Assembly (NCBI GenBank): GCA_964035545.1
Contig: CAXIUT010000230.1
Span: forward strand, 1,240,001 to 1,304,000
From: Bugula neritina
Lineage: Eukaryota > Bryozoa > Gymnolaemata > Cheilostomatida > Bugulidae
Direction: 5' to 3'
DNA length: 64,000 bases
Shown here: positions 12,037-27,800 of the stretch, piece by piece
Numbering within the stretch: the first letter of the stretch is position 1
Layout of the letters: every line of letters begins with the position of its first letter
Translations under genes and position numbers: made by a program
The notes under the pieces: generated by a model
The model's input: the letters and a program-made list of their open reading frames with translations, nothing else
What the model was told of the DNA's origin: nothing
Database searches by the model: none

Positions 12037-14512
12037 TGAAACATACTGCAACATACTGAAATACACTGTGACACCCTGAAATACACTGCAACATACTGCA
12101 ACATACTGCAACATACTGAATTACACTGGAACATATTGATATACACTGCAACACATTGAAATATACTGCAACACACTGAACCATATGGCAACATACCGAA
12201 ATTTACTGCGACACACTGAAAAATACTGCAACATACGAATTATACTTCAAGTGGTACAACATACTGAAATACAATGTGACACACTGAAATACACTGCAAC
12301 ATACTGCAACATACTGCAACATACTGAAATATTGTGCGACACATTGAAATATACTGCAACGTATTGAAATATACTGTAACATACTGCAACATACTAAAAT
12401 ACACTGCAACATACTGAAATACATTGCAACACATTAAAATATACTGCGACATACTGAAACATACTGCAACATGCTGAAATATACTGCAACATACTGAAAT
12501 ACACTATAACATATTGAAATATACTGCAACATACTGAATTACACTCTAACATACTGAAATATGCTGTAGCATACTGAAATACACTGCAACACACTGAAGT
12601 ATACTGTAATACGCTGAAATGTAATGCAACATACTGAATTATACTGCAACATAGTGCAACATACTGAAATACACTGTGACACACTGAAATACACTGAAAC
12701 ATAATGCAACATACTGCAACATACTGAAATACACTGTAACATATCGAAATACACTGCAACATACTGCAACATACTGCAACATACTGAAATACACTACAAC
12801 ATACTGCAACATACTGAAATACACTGGAACATATTGAAATACACTGCGACACATTGAAACATACTGCAACATACTGAAATATACTGCAAGATACTGCAAC
12901 ATACTGAAACAGACTGTGACATACTGAAATACACTGCAACATACTGCAAGATACCGCAACCTACTGATATACACTGAAACATATTGAAATACAGTGCATC
13001 ATACTGCCACATACTGAATTACACTGGAACATATTGATATACACTGCAACACATTGAAATATACTGCAACACACTGAAACATACGGCAATATACCAAAAT
13101 ATACTGCGACACCTTGAAAAATACTGCAACATACGAAATATACTGCAAGTGGGGCAACATACTGAAATACAATGTGACATACTGAAATACACTGCAACAT
13201 ACTGCAGGATACTGCAACGTACGGAAATACAGTGTAACTTATTGAATTACACTGAATCATACTGCAACATACTGAGATACACTGGAACATATTGATATAC
13301 ACTGCAACACATTGAAATATACTGCAACACACTGAACCATATGACAACATACCGAAATTTACTGCGACACACTGAAAAGTTTCGCAACATACGAATTATA
13401 CTTCAAGTGGTGCAACATTCTGAAATACAATGTGACACACTGAAATACACTGCAACATACTGCAACATACTGCAACATACTGAAATATTGTGCGACACAT
13501 TGAAATATACTGCAACATATTGAAATATACTGTAACATACTGCAACATACTAAAATACACTGCAACATACTGAAATACATAGCAACACATTAAAATAAAC
13601 TGCGACATACTGAAACATACTGCAACATGCTGAAATATACTGCAACATACTGAAATACACTATAACATATTGAAATATACTGCAACATACTGAATTACAC
13701 TCTAACATACTGAAATATGCTGTAGCATACTGAAATACACTGCAACACACTGAAGTATACTGTAATACACTGAAATGTAATGCAACATACTGAATTATAC
13801 TGCAACATAGTGCAACATACTGAAATACACTGTGACACACTGAAATACACTGAAACATAATGCAACATACTGCAACATACTGAAATACACTGTAACATAT
13901 CGAAATACACTGCAACATACTGCAACATACTGAAATACACCGTAACATATCGAAATACACTTCAACATACTGCAACATACTGAAATGCACCGGAACATAA
14001 TGGAATACCCTGCAACACATTGAAATATACTGCAACAGACTGAAACATAAGGTAACACAATGAAGTATACTGCGACACATTAAAATATATACTGCAACAT
14101 ACTGTAATAGACTGCAACATACTGAAATGTAATGTAATATACAGAAATGTACTGTAACATACTGAATTGCACTCTAACATACTGAAATATGCTGTAGCAT
14201 ACTGAAATACACTGCAACACACTGAGGTATACTGTAATACACTGAAATGTGATGCAACATACTGAATTATACTGCAACATAGTGCAACATACTGAAATAC
14301 ACTACAACAATCTGCAACATACTGAAATACACCGGAACATATAGAAATACACTGCGACACATTGAAACATACTGCAACATACTGAAATACACTGGGACAC
14401 ATTGAAATACACTGCAAAATACTGCAACATACTGCAACATACTGAAATACATTGCAACACATTAAAATATACTGCAACATACTGAAACATACTGAAATAT
14501 ACTGCAACACAC
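12037..14512 (+). repeat. 2,476-bp tandem duplication, copy 2
   Basis: Second copy of the 9,561-12,036 unit, with CCATATGG at 12,181-12,188 and CCATATGA at 13,337-13,344. Past 14,512 it continues into ACGGCAACATACC, where copy 1 had looped back to the start of the unit. The continuation contains about 290 bp not present between the two copies. The extra AT dinucleotide at 14,087-14,088 is shared with copy 1 (11,611-11,612). Confidence 0.88.
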
Positions 14513-15649
14513 TGAAACATACGGCAACATACCGAAATAAACTGCGACACGTTGAAAATTACTGCAACATACTGAAATATACTGCGACGCCTTAAAATAT
14601 ACTGCAACATACTGAAATAGACTGCAAGTGGTGCAACATACTGAAATACCTTGTGACACACTGAAATACACTGCAACATACTGCAACATACTGAAATATT
14701 GTGCGACACAATAAAATATACTGCAACATATTGAAATATACTGTAACATACTGCAACATACTAAAATACACTGCAACACATTAAAATATACTGCAACATA
14801 CTGAAACATACTGCAACATACTGAAATACACTGTGACACCCTGAAATACACTGCAACATACTGCAACATACTGCAACATACTGAATTACACTGGAACATA
14901 TTGATATACACTGCAACACATTGAAATATACTGCAACACACTGAACCATATGGCAACATACCGAAATTTACTGCGACACACTGAAAAATACTGCAACATA
15001 CGAATTATACTTCAAGTGGTACAACATACTGAAATACAATGTGACACACTGAAATGCACTGCAACATACTGCAACATACTGCAACATACTGAAATATTGT
15101 GCGACACATTGAAATATACTGCAACGTATTGAAATATACTGTAACATACTGCAACATACTAAAATACACTGCAACATACTGAAATACATTGCAACACATT
15201 AAAATATACTGCGACATACTGAAACATACTGCAACATGCTGAAATATACTGCAACATACTGAAATACACTATAACATATTGAAATATACTGCAACATACT
15301 GAATTACACTCTAACATACTGAAATATGCTGTAGCATACTGAAATACACTGCAACACACTGAAGTATACTGTAATACACTGAAATGTAATGCAACATACT
15401 GAATTATACTGCAACATAGTGCAACATACTGAAATACACTGTGACACACTGAAATACACTGAAACATAATGCAACATAGTGCAACATATCGAAATGCACT
15501 GCAACATACTGCAACATACTGCAACATACTGAAATACACCGTAACATATCGAAATACACTTCAACATACTGCAACATACTGCAACATACTGAAATACACT
15601 GTAACATACTGAAATACACTGCAACATACTGCAACATACTGAAATGCAC

Positions 15650-18570
15650 CGGAACATAATGGAATACCCTGCAACACATTGAAATATACTGCAACAGACT
15701 GAAACATAAGGTAACACAATGAAGTATACTGCGACACATTAAAATATACTGCAACATACTGAAATAGACTGCAACATACTGAAATGTAATGTAATATACA
15801 GAAATGTACTGTAACATACTGAATTACACTCTAACATACTGAAATATGCTGTAGCATACTGAAATACACTGCAACACACTGAAGTATACTGTAATACACT
15901 GAAATGTGATGCAACACACTGAATTATACTGCAACATAGTGCAACATACTGAAATACACTACAACAAACTGCAACATACTGAAATACACTGGAACATTTT
16001 GAAATACACTGCGACACATTGAAACATACTGCAACATACTGAAATACACTGGGACACATTGAAATACACTGCAACATACTGCAACATACTGCAACATACT
16101 GAAATACAATGCAACACATTAAAATATACTGCAACATACTGAAACCTACTGCAACATACTGAAATATACTGCAACACACTGAAACATACGACAACATACC
16201 GAAATAAACTGCGACACGTTGAAAATTACTGCAACATACTGAAATATACTGCGACGCCTTAAAATATACTGCAACATACTGAAATAGACTGCAAGTGGTG
16301 CAACATACTGAAATACACTGTGACACACTGAAATACACTGCAACATACTGAAACATACTGCAACATACTGAAATACACTGTGACACCCTGAAATACACTG
16401 CAACATACTGCAACATACTGCAACATACTGAATTACACTGGAACATATTGATATACACTGCAACACATTGAAATATACTGCAACACACTGAACCATATGG
16501 CAACATACCGAAATTTACTGCGACACACTGAAAAATACTGCAACATACTGAAATAGACTGCAAGTGGTGCAACATACTGAAATACACTGTGACACACTGA
16601 AATACACTGCAACATACTGAAACATACTGCAACATACTGAAATACACTGTGACACCCTGAAATACACTGCAACATACTGCAACATACTGCAACATACTGA
16701 ATTACACTGGAACATATTGATATACACTGCAACACATTGAAATATACTGCAACACACTGAAACATGCGGCAATATACCGAAATATACTGCGACACCTTGA
16801 AAAATACTGCGACATACGAAATATACTGCAAGTGGTGCAACATACTGAAATACAATGTGACACACTAGAATACACTGCAACATACTGCAACATACTGCAA
16901 CATACTGAAATATTGTGCGACACATTGAAATATTCTGCAACGTATTGAAATATACTGTAACATACTGCAACATACTAAAATACACTGCAACATACTGAAA
17001 TACATTGCAACACATTAAAATATACTGCGACATACTGAAACATACTGCAACATGCTGAAATATACTGCAATATACTGAAATACACTATAACATATTGAAA
17101 TATACTGCAACATACTGAATTACACTCTAACATACTGAAATATGCTGTAGCATACTGAAATACACTGCAACACACTGAAGTATACTGTAATACACTGAAA
17201 TGTAATGCAACATACTGAATTATACTGCAACATAGTGCAACATACTGAAATACACTGTGACACACTGAAATACACTGAAACATAATGCAACATACTGCAA
17301 CATACTGAAATACACTGTAACATATCGAAATGCACTGCAACATACTGCAACATACTGCAACATACTGAAATACACCGTAACATATCGAAATACACTTCAA
17401 CATACCGCAACATACTGAAATGCACCGGAACATAATGGAATACCCTGCAACACATTGAAATATACTGCAACAGACTGAAACATAAGGTAACACAAAGAAG
17501 TATACTGCGACACATTAAAATATACTGCAACATACTGAAATAGACTGCAACATACTGAAATGTAATGTAATATACAGAAATGTACTGTAACATACTGAAT
17601 TACACTCTAACATACTGAAATATGCTGTAGCATACTGAAATACACTGCAACACACTGAAGTATACTGTAATACACTGAAATGTGATGCAACACACTGAAT
17701 TATACTGCAACATAGTGCAACATACTGAAATACACTACAACAAACTGCAACATACTGAAATACACTGGAACATTTTGAAATACACTGCGACACATTGAAA
17801 CATACTGCAACATACTGAAATACACTGGGACACATTGAAATACACTGCAACATACTGCAACATACTGCAACATACTGAAATACATTGCAACACATTAAAA
17901 TATACTGCAACATACTGAAACCTACTGCAACATACTGAAATATACTGCAACACACTGAAACATACGACAACATACCGAAATAAACTGCGACACGTTGAAA
18001 ATTACTGCAACATACTGAAATATACTGCGACGCCTTAAAATATACTGCAACATACTGAAATAGACTGCAAGTGGTGCAACATACTGAAATACACTGTGAC
18101 ACACTGAAATACACTGCAACATACTGAAACATACTGCAACATACTGAAATACACTGTGACACCCTGAAATACACTGCAACATACTGCAACATACTGCAAC
18201 ATACTGAATTACACTGGAACATATTGATATACACTGCAACACATTGAAATATACTGCAACACACTGAACCATATGGCAACATACCGAAATTTACTGCGAC
18301 ACACTGAAAAATACTGCAACATACGAATTATACTTCAAGTGGTACAACATACTGAAATACAATGTGACACACTGAAATACACTGCAACATACTGCAACAT
18401 ACTGCAACATACTGAAATATTGTGCGACACATTGAAATATACTGCAACGTATTGAAATATACTGTAACATACTGCAACATACTAAAATACACTGCAACAT
18501 ACTGAAATACATTGCAACACATTAAAATATACTGCGACATACTGAAACATACTGCAACATGCTGAAATAT
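15650..18570 (+). repeat. 3,283-bp periodic subunit, first round within copy A
   Basis: Inside the 10,691-bp unit this segment recurs 3,283 bp downstream, at about 18,933-21,853. The period is itself composite: homologous points are spaced 1,776 bp then 1,507 bp (for example 15,924, 17,700, 19,207 and 20,983). Divergence is higher in the second half, where the downstream round carries CATATTG in place of CATTTTG (about 17,771 against 21,054) and resembles 8,951-9,709 more closely. Edges are approximate. Confidence 0.7.
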
Positions 18571-18932
18571 ACTGCAATATACTGAAATACACTATAACAT
18601 ATTGAAATATACTGCAACATACTGAATTACACTCTAACATACTGAAATATGCTGTAGCATACTGAAATACACTGCAACACACTGAAGTATACTGTAATAC
18701 ACTGAAATGTAATGCAACATACTGAATTATACTGCAACATAGTGCAACATACTGAAATACACTGTGACACACTGAAATACACTGAAACATAATGCAACAT
18801 ACTGCAACATACTGAAATACACTGTAACATATCGAAATGCACTGCAACATACTGCAACATACTGCAACATACTGAAATACACCGTAACATATCGAAATAC
18901 ACTTCAACATACTGCAACATACTGAAATGCAC

Positions 18933-21853
18933 CGGAACATAATGGAATACCCTGCAACACATTGAAATATACTGCAACAGACTGAAACATAAGGTAACAC
19001 AATGAAGTATACTGCGACACATTAAAATATACTGCAACGTACTGAAATAGACTGCAACATACTGAAATGTAATGTAATATACAGAAATGTACTGTAACAT
19101 ACTGAATTACACTCTAACATACTGAAATATGCTGTAGCATACTGAAATACACTGCAACACACTGAAGTATACTGTAATACACTGAAATGTGATGCAACAC
19201 ACTGAATTATACTGCAACATAGTGCAACATACTGAAATACACTACAACAAACTGCAACATACTGAAATACACTGGAACATTTTGAAATACACTGCGACAC
19301 ATTGAAACATACTGCAACATACTGAAATACACTGGGACACATTGAAATACACTGCAACATACTGCAACATACTGCAACATACTGAAATACATTGCAACAC
19401 ATTAAAATATACTGCAACATACTGAAACCTACTGCAACATACTGAAATATACTGCAACACACTGAAACATACGACAACATACCGAAATAAACTGCGACAC
19501 GTTGAAAATTACTGCAACATACTGAAATATACTGCGACGCCTTAAAATATACTGCAACATACTGAAATAGACTGCAAGTGGTGCAACATACTGAAATACA
19601 CTGTGACACACTGAAATACACTGCAACATACTGAAACATACTGCAACATACTGAAATACACTGTGACACCCTGAAATACACTGCAACATACTGCAACATA
19701 CTGCAACATACTGAATTACACTGGAACATATTGATATACACTGCAACACATTGAAATATACTGCAACACACTGAACCATATGGCAACATACCGAAATTTA
19801 CTGCGACACACTGAAAAATACTGCAACATACTGAAATAGACTGCAAGTGGTGCAACATACTGAAATACACTGTGACACACTGAAATACACTGCAACATAC
19901 TGAAACATACTGCAACATACTGAAATACACTGTGACACCCTGAAATACACTGCAACATACTGCAACATACTGCAACATACTGAATTACACTGGAACATAT
20001 TGATATACACTGCAACACATTGAAATATACTGCAACACACTGAAACATGCGGCAATATACCGAAATATACTGCGACACCTTGAAAAATACTGCGACATAC
20101 GAAATATACTGCAAGTGGTGCAACATACTGAAATACAATGTGACACACTAGAATACACTGCAACATACTGCAACATACTGCAACATACTGAAATATTGTG
20201 CGACACATTGAAATATTCTGCAACGTATTGAAATATACTGTAACATACTGCAACATACTAAAATACACTGCAACATACTGAAATACATTGCAACACATTA
20301 AAATATACTGCGACATACTGAAACATACTGCAACATGCTGAAATATACTGCAATATACTGAAATACACTATAACATATTGAAATATACTGCAACATACTG
20401 AATTACACTCTAACATACTGAAATATGCTGTAGCATACTGAAATACACTGCAACACACTGAAGTATACTGTAATACACTGAAATGTAATGCAACATACTG
20501 AATTATACTGCAACATAGTGCAACATACTGAAATACACTGTGAAACACTGAAATACACTGAAACATAATGCAACATACTGCAACATACTGAAATACACTG
20601 TAACATATCGAAATGCACTGCAACATACTGCAACATACTGCAACATACTGAAATACACCGTAACATATCGAAATACACTTCAACATACTGCAACATACAG
20701 AAATGCACCGGAACATAATGGAATACCCTGCAACACATTGAAATATACTGCAACAGACTGAAACATAAGGTAACACAATGAAGTATACTGCGACACATTA
20801 AAATATACTGCAACATACTGAAATAGACTGCAACATACTGAAATGTAATGTAATATACAGAAATGTACTGTAACATACTGAATTACACTCTAACATACTG
20901 AAATATGCTGTAGCATACTGAAATACACTGCAACACACTGAAGTATACTGTAATACACTGAAATGTGATGCAACATACTGAATTATACTGCAACATAGTG
21001 CAACATACTGAAATACACTACAACAAACTGCAACATACTGAAATACACTGGAACATATTGAAATACACTGCGACACATTGAAACATACTGCAACATACTG
21101 AAATACACTGGGACACATTGAAATACACTGCAACATACTGCAACATACTGCAACATACTGAAATACATTGCAACACATTAAAATATACTGCAACATACTG
21201 AAACCTACTGCAACATACTGAAATATACTGCAACACACTGAAACATACGGCAACATACCGAAATAAACTGCGACACGTTGAAAATTACTGCAACATACTG
21301 AAATGTACTGCGACGCTTTAAAATATACTGCAACATACTGAAATAGACTGCAAGTGGTGCAACATACTGAAATACACTGTGACACACTGAAATACACTGC
21401 AACATACTGAAACATACTGCAACATACTGAAATACACTGTGACACCCTGAAATACACTGCAACATACTGCAACATACTGCAACATACTGAATTACACTGG
21501 AACATATTGATATACACTGCAACACATTGAAATATACTGCAACACACTGAACCATATGGCAACATACCGAAATTTACTGCGACACACTGAAAAATACTGC
21601 AACATACGAATTATACTTCAAGTGGTACAACATACTGAAATACAATGTGACACACTGAAATACACTGCAACATACTGCAACATACTGCAACATACTGAAA
21701 TATTGTGCGACACATTGAAATATACTGCAACGTATTGAAATATACTGTAACATACTGCAACATACTAAAATACACTGCAACATACTGAAATACATTGCAA
21801 CACATTAAAATATACTGCGACATACTGAAACATACTGCAACATGCTGAAATAT
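18933..21853 (+). repeat. 3,283-bp periodic subunit, second round
   Basis: Second round of the 15,650-18,570 subunit. From about 20,798 to 21,740 it follows the variants of 8,951-9,893 (offset 11,847) rather than those of the first round. This suggests that the right part came from a different family member through conversion or exchange. CCATATGG markers lie at 19,776-19,783 and 21,552-21,559. Both rounds recur in copy B, 10,691 bp downstream. Confidence 0.68.
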
Positions 21854-24800
21854 ACTGCAACATACTGAAATACACTATAACATATTGAAATATACTGCAA
21901 CATACTGAATTACACTCTAACATACTGAAATATGCTGTAGCATACTGAAATACACTGCAACACACTGAAGTATACTGTAATACACTGAAATGTAATGCAA
22001 CATACTGAATTATACTGCAACATAGTGCAACATACTGAAATACACTGTGACACACTGAAATACACTGAAACATAATGCAACATACTGCAACATACTGAAA
22101 TACACTGTAACATATCGAAATACACTGCAACATACTGCAACATACTGAAATACACCGTAACATATCGAAATACACTTCAACATACTGCAACATACTGAAA
22201 TGCACCGGAACATAATGGAATACCCTGCAACACATTGAAATATACTGCAACAGACTGAAACATAAGGTAACACAATGAAGTATACTGCGACACATTAAAA
22301 TATATACTGCAACATACTGTAATAGACTGCAACATACTGAAATGTAATGTAATATACAGAAATGTACTGTAACATACTGAATTGCACTCTAACATACTGA
22401 AATATGCTGTAGCATACTGAAATACACTGCAACACACTGAGGTATACTGTAATACACTGAAATGTGATGCAACATACTGAATTATACTGCAACATAGTGC
22501 AACATACTGAAATACACTACAACAATCTGCAACATACTGAAATACACCGGAACATATAGAAATACACTGCGACACATTGAAACATACTGCAACATACTGA
22601 AATACACTGGGACACATTGAAATACACTGCAAAATACTGCAACATACTGCAACATACTGAAATACATTGCAACACATTAAAATATACTGCAACATACTGA
22701 AACATACTGAAATATACTGCAACACACTGAAACATACTGCAACATACTGAAATACACTGTGACACCCTGAAATACACTGCAACATACTGCAACATACTGC
22801 AACATACTGAATTACACTGGAACATATTGATATACACTGCAACACATTGAAATATACTGCAACACACTGAACCATATGGCAACATACCGAAATTTACTGC
22901 GACACACTGAAAAATACTGCAACATACGAATTATACTTCAAGTGGTACAACATACTGAAATACAATGTGACACACTGAAATACACTGCAACATACTGCAA
23001 CATACTGCAACATACTGAAATATTGTGCGACACATTGAAATATACTGCAACGTATTGAAATATACTGTAACATACTGCAACATACTAAAATACACTGCAA
23101 CATACTGAAATACATTGCAACACATTAAAATATACTGCGACATACTGAAACATACTGCAACATGCTGAAATATACTGCAACATACTGAAATACACTATAA
23201 CATATTGAAATATACTGCAACATACTGAATTACACTCTAACATACTGAAATATGCTGTAGCATACTGAAATACACTGCAACACACTGAAGTATACTGTAA
23301 TACGCTGAAATGTAATGCAACATACTGAATTATACTGCAACATAGTGCAACATACTGAAATACACTGTGACACACTGAAATACACTGAAACATAATGCAA
23401 CATACTGCAACATACTGAAATACACTGTAACATATCGAAATACACTGCAACATACTGCAACATACTGCAACATACTGAAATACACTACAACATACTGCAA
23501 CATACTGAAATACACTGGAACATATTGAAATACACTGCGACACATTGAAACATACTGCAACATACTGAAATATACTGCAAGATACTGCAACATACTGAAA
23601 CAGACTGTGACATACTGAAATACACTGCAACATACTGCAAGATACCGCAACCTACTGATATACACTGAAACATATTGAAATACAGTGCATCATACTGCCA
23701 CATACTGAATTACACTGGAACATATTGATATACACTGCAACACATTGAAATATACTGCAACACACTGAAACATACGGCAATATACCAAAATATACTGCGA
23801 CACCTTGAAAAATACTGCAACATACGAAATATACTGCAAGTGGGGCAACATACTGAAATACAATGTGACATACTGAAATACACTGCAACATACTGCAGGA
23901 TACTGCAACGTACGGAAATACAGTGTAACTTATTGAATTACACTGAATCATACTGCAACATACTGAGATACACTGGAACATATTGATATACACTGCAACA
24001 CATTGAAATATACTGCAACACACTGAACCATATGACAACATACCGAAATTTACTGCGACACACTGAAAAGTTTCGCAACATACGAATTATACTTCAAGTG
24101 GTGCAACATTCTGAAATACAATGTGACACACTGAAATACACTGCAACATACTGCAACATACTGCAACATACTGAAATATTGTGCGACACATTGAAATATA
24201 CTGCAACATATTGAAATATACTGTAACATACTGCAACATACTAAAATACACTGCAACATACTGAAATACATAGCAACACATTAAAATAAACTGCGACATA
24301 CTGAAACATACTGCAACATGCTGAAATATACTGCAACATACTGAAATACACTATAACATATTGAAATATACTGCAACATACTGAATTACACTCTAACATA
24401 CTGAAATATGCTGTAGCATACTGAAATACACTGCAACACACTGAAGTATACTGTAATACACTGAAATGTAATGCAACATACTGAATTATACTGCAACATA
24501 GTGCAACATACTGAAATACACTGTGACACACTGAAATACACTGAAACATAATGCAACATACTGCAACATACTGAAATACACTGTAACATATCGAAATACA
24601 CTGCAACATACTGCAACATACTGAAATACACCGTAACATATCGAAATACACTTCAACATACTGCAACATACTGAAATGCACCGGAACATAATGGAATACC
24701 CTGCAACACATTGAAATATACTGCAACAGACTGAAACATAAGGTAACACAATGAAGTATACTGCGACACATTAAAATATATACTGCAACATACTGTAATA

Positions 24801-27800
24801 GACTGCAACATACTGAAATGTAATGTAATATACAGAAATGTACTGTAACATACTGAATTGCACTCTAACATACTGAAATATGCTGTAGCATACTGAAATA
24901 CACTGCAACACACTGAGGTATACTGTAATACACTGAAATGTGATGCAACATACTGAATTATACTGCAACATAGTGCAACATACTGAAATACACTACAACA
25001 ATCTGCAACATACTGAAATACACCGGAACATATAGAAATACACTGCGACACATTGAAACATACTGCAACATACTGAAATACACTGGGACACATTGAAATA
25101 CACTGCAAAATACTGCAACATACTGCAACATACTGAAATACATTGCAACACATTAAAATATACTGCAACATACTGAAACATACTGAAATATACTGCAACA
25201 CACTGAAACATACGGCAACATACCGAAATAAACTGCGACACGTTGAAAATTACTGCAACATACTGAAATATACTGCGACGCCTTAAAATATACTGCAACA
25301 TACTGAAATAGACTGCAAGTGGTGCAACATACTGAAATACCTTGTGACACACTGAAATACACTGCAACATACTGCAACATACTGAAATATTGTGCGACAC
25401 AATAAAATATACTGCAACATATTGAAATATACTGTAACATACTGCAACATACTAAAATACACTGCAACACATTAAAATATACTGCAACATACTGAAACAT
25501 ACTGCAACATACTGAAATACACTGTGACACCCTGAAATACACTGCAACATACTGCAACATACTGCAACATACTGAATTACACTGGAACATATTGATATAC
25601 ACTGCAACACATTGAAATATACTGCAACACACTGAACCATATGGCAACATACCGAAATTTACTGCGACACACTGAAAAATACTGCAACATACGAATTATA
25701 CTTCAAGTGGTACAACATACTGAAATACAATGTGACACACTGAAATGCACTGCAACATACTGCAACATACTGCAACATACTGAAATATTGTGCGACACAT
25801 TGAAATATACTGCAACGTATTGAAATATACTGTAACATACTGCAACATACTAAAATACACTGCAACATACTGAAATACATTGCAACACATTAAAATATAC
25901 TGCGACATACTGAAACATACTGCAACATGCTGAAATATACTGCAACATACTGAAATACACTATAACATATTGAAATATACTGCAACATACTGAATTACAC
26001 TCTAACATACTGAAATATGCTGTAGCATACTGAAATACACTGCAACACACTGAAGTATACTGTAATACACTGAAATGTAATGCAACATACTGAATTATAC
26101 TGCAACATAGTGCAACATACTGAAATACACTGTGACACACTGAAATACACTGAAACATAATGCAACATAGTGCAACATATCGAAATGCACTGCAACATAC
26201 TGCAACATACTGCAACATACTGAAATACACCGTAACATATCGAAATACACTTCAACATACTGCAACATACTGCAACATACTGAAATACACTGTAACATAC
26301 TGAAATACACTGCAACATACTGCAACATACTGAAATGCACCGGAACATAATGGAATACCCTGCAACACATTGAAATATACTGCAACAGACTGAAACATAA
26401 GGTAACACAATGAAGTATACTGCGACACATTAAAATATACTGCAACATACTGAAATAGACTGCAACATACTGAAATGTAATGTAATATACAGAAATGTAC
26501 TGTAACATACTGAATTACACTCTAACATACTGAAATATGCTGTAGCATACTGAAATACACTGCAACACACTGAAGTATACTGTAATACACTGAAATGTGA
26601 TGCAACACACTGAATTATACTGCAACATAGTGCAACATACTGAAATACACTACAACAAACTGCAACATACTGAAATACACTGGAACATTTTGAAATACAC
26701 TGCGACACATTGAAACATACTGCAACATACTGAAATACACTGGGACACATTGAAATACACTGCAACATACTGCAACATACTGCAACATACTGAAATACAA
26801 TGCAACACATTAAAATATACTGCAACATACTGAAACCTACTGCAACATACTGAAATATACTGCAACACACTGAAACATACGACAACATACCGAAATAAAC
26901 TGCGACACGTTGAAAATTACTGCAACATACTGAAATATACTGCGACGCCTTAAAATATACTGCAACATACTGAAATAGACTGCAAGTGGTGCAACATACT
27001 GAAATACACTGTGACACACTGAAATACACTGCAACATACTGAAACATACTGCAACATACTGAAATACACTGTGACACCCTGAAATACACTGCAACATACT
27101 GCAACATACTGCAACATACTGAATTACACTGGAACATATTGATATACACTGCAACACATTGAAATATACTGCAACACACTGAACCATATGGCAACATACC
27201 GAAATTTACTGCGACACACTGAAAAATACTGCAACATACTGAAATAGACTGCAAGTGGTGCAACATACTGAAATACACTGTGACACACTGAAATACACTG
27301 CAACATACTGAAACATACTGCAACATACTGAAATACACTGTGACACCCTGAAATACACTGCAACATACTGCAACATACTGCAACATACTGAATTACACTG
27401 GAACATATTGATATACACTGCAACACATTGAAATATACTGCAACACACTGAAACATGCGGCAATATACCGAAATATACTGCGACACCTTGAAAAATACTG
27501 CGACATACGAAATATACTGCAAGTGGTGCAACATACTGAAATACAATGTGACACACTAGAATACACTGCAACATACTGCAACATACTGCAACATACTGAA
27601 ATATTGTGCGACACATTGAAATATTCTGCAACGTATTGAAATATACTGTAACATACTGCAACATACTAAAATACACTGCAACATACTGAAATACATTGCA
27701 ACACATTAAAATATACTGCGACATACTGAAACATACTGCAACATGCTGAAATATACTGCAATATACTGAAATACACTATAACATATTGAAATATACTGCA

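Larger units (their letters stand above)
11123..21813 (+). repeat. 10,691-bp tandem duplication, copy A
   Basis: All of the variant order from 11,123 onward recurs exactly 10,691 bp downstream. The last differences before the match are at 11,105 and 11,122 (A and A here; T and T at 21,796 and 21,813). Rare private variants are shared at the expected offset: CGTACTGAAATAG at 19,038/29,729, TGTGAAACACTG at 20,539/31,230, CATACCGCAAC at 17,401/28,092, and AAGTTTCGC at 13,378/24,069. I found no difference between copies in the positions I compared. The unit includes the tail of 2,476 copy 1, all of copy 2, and two rounds of a 3,283-bp periodicity. Confidence 0.92.
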
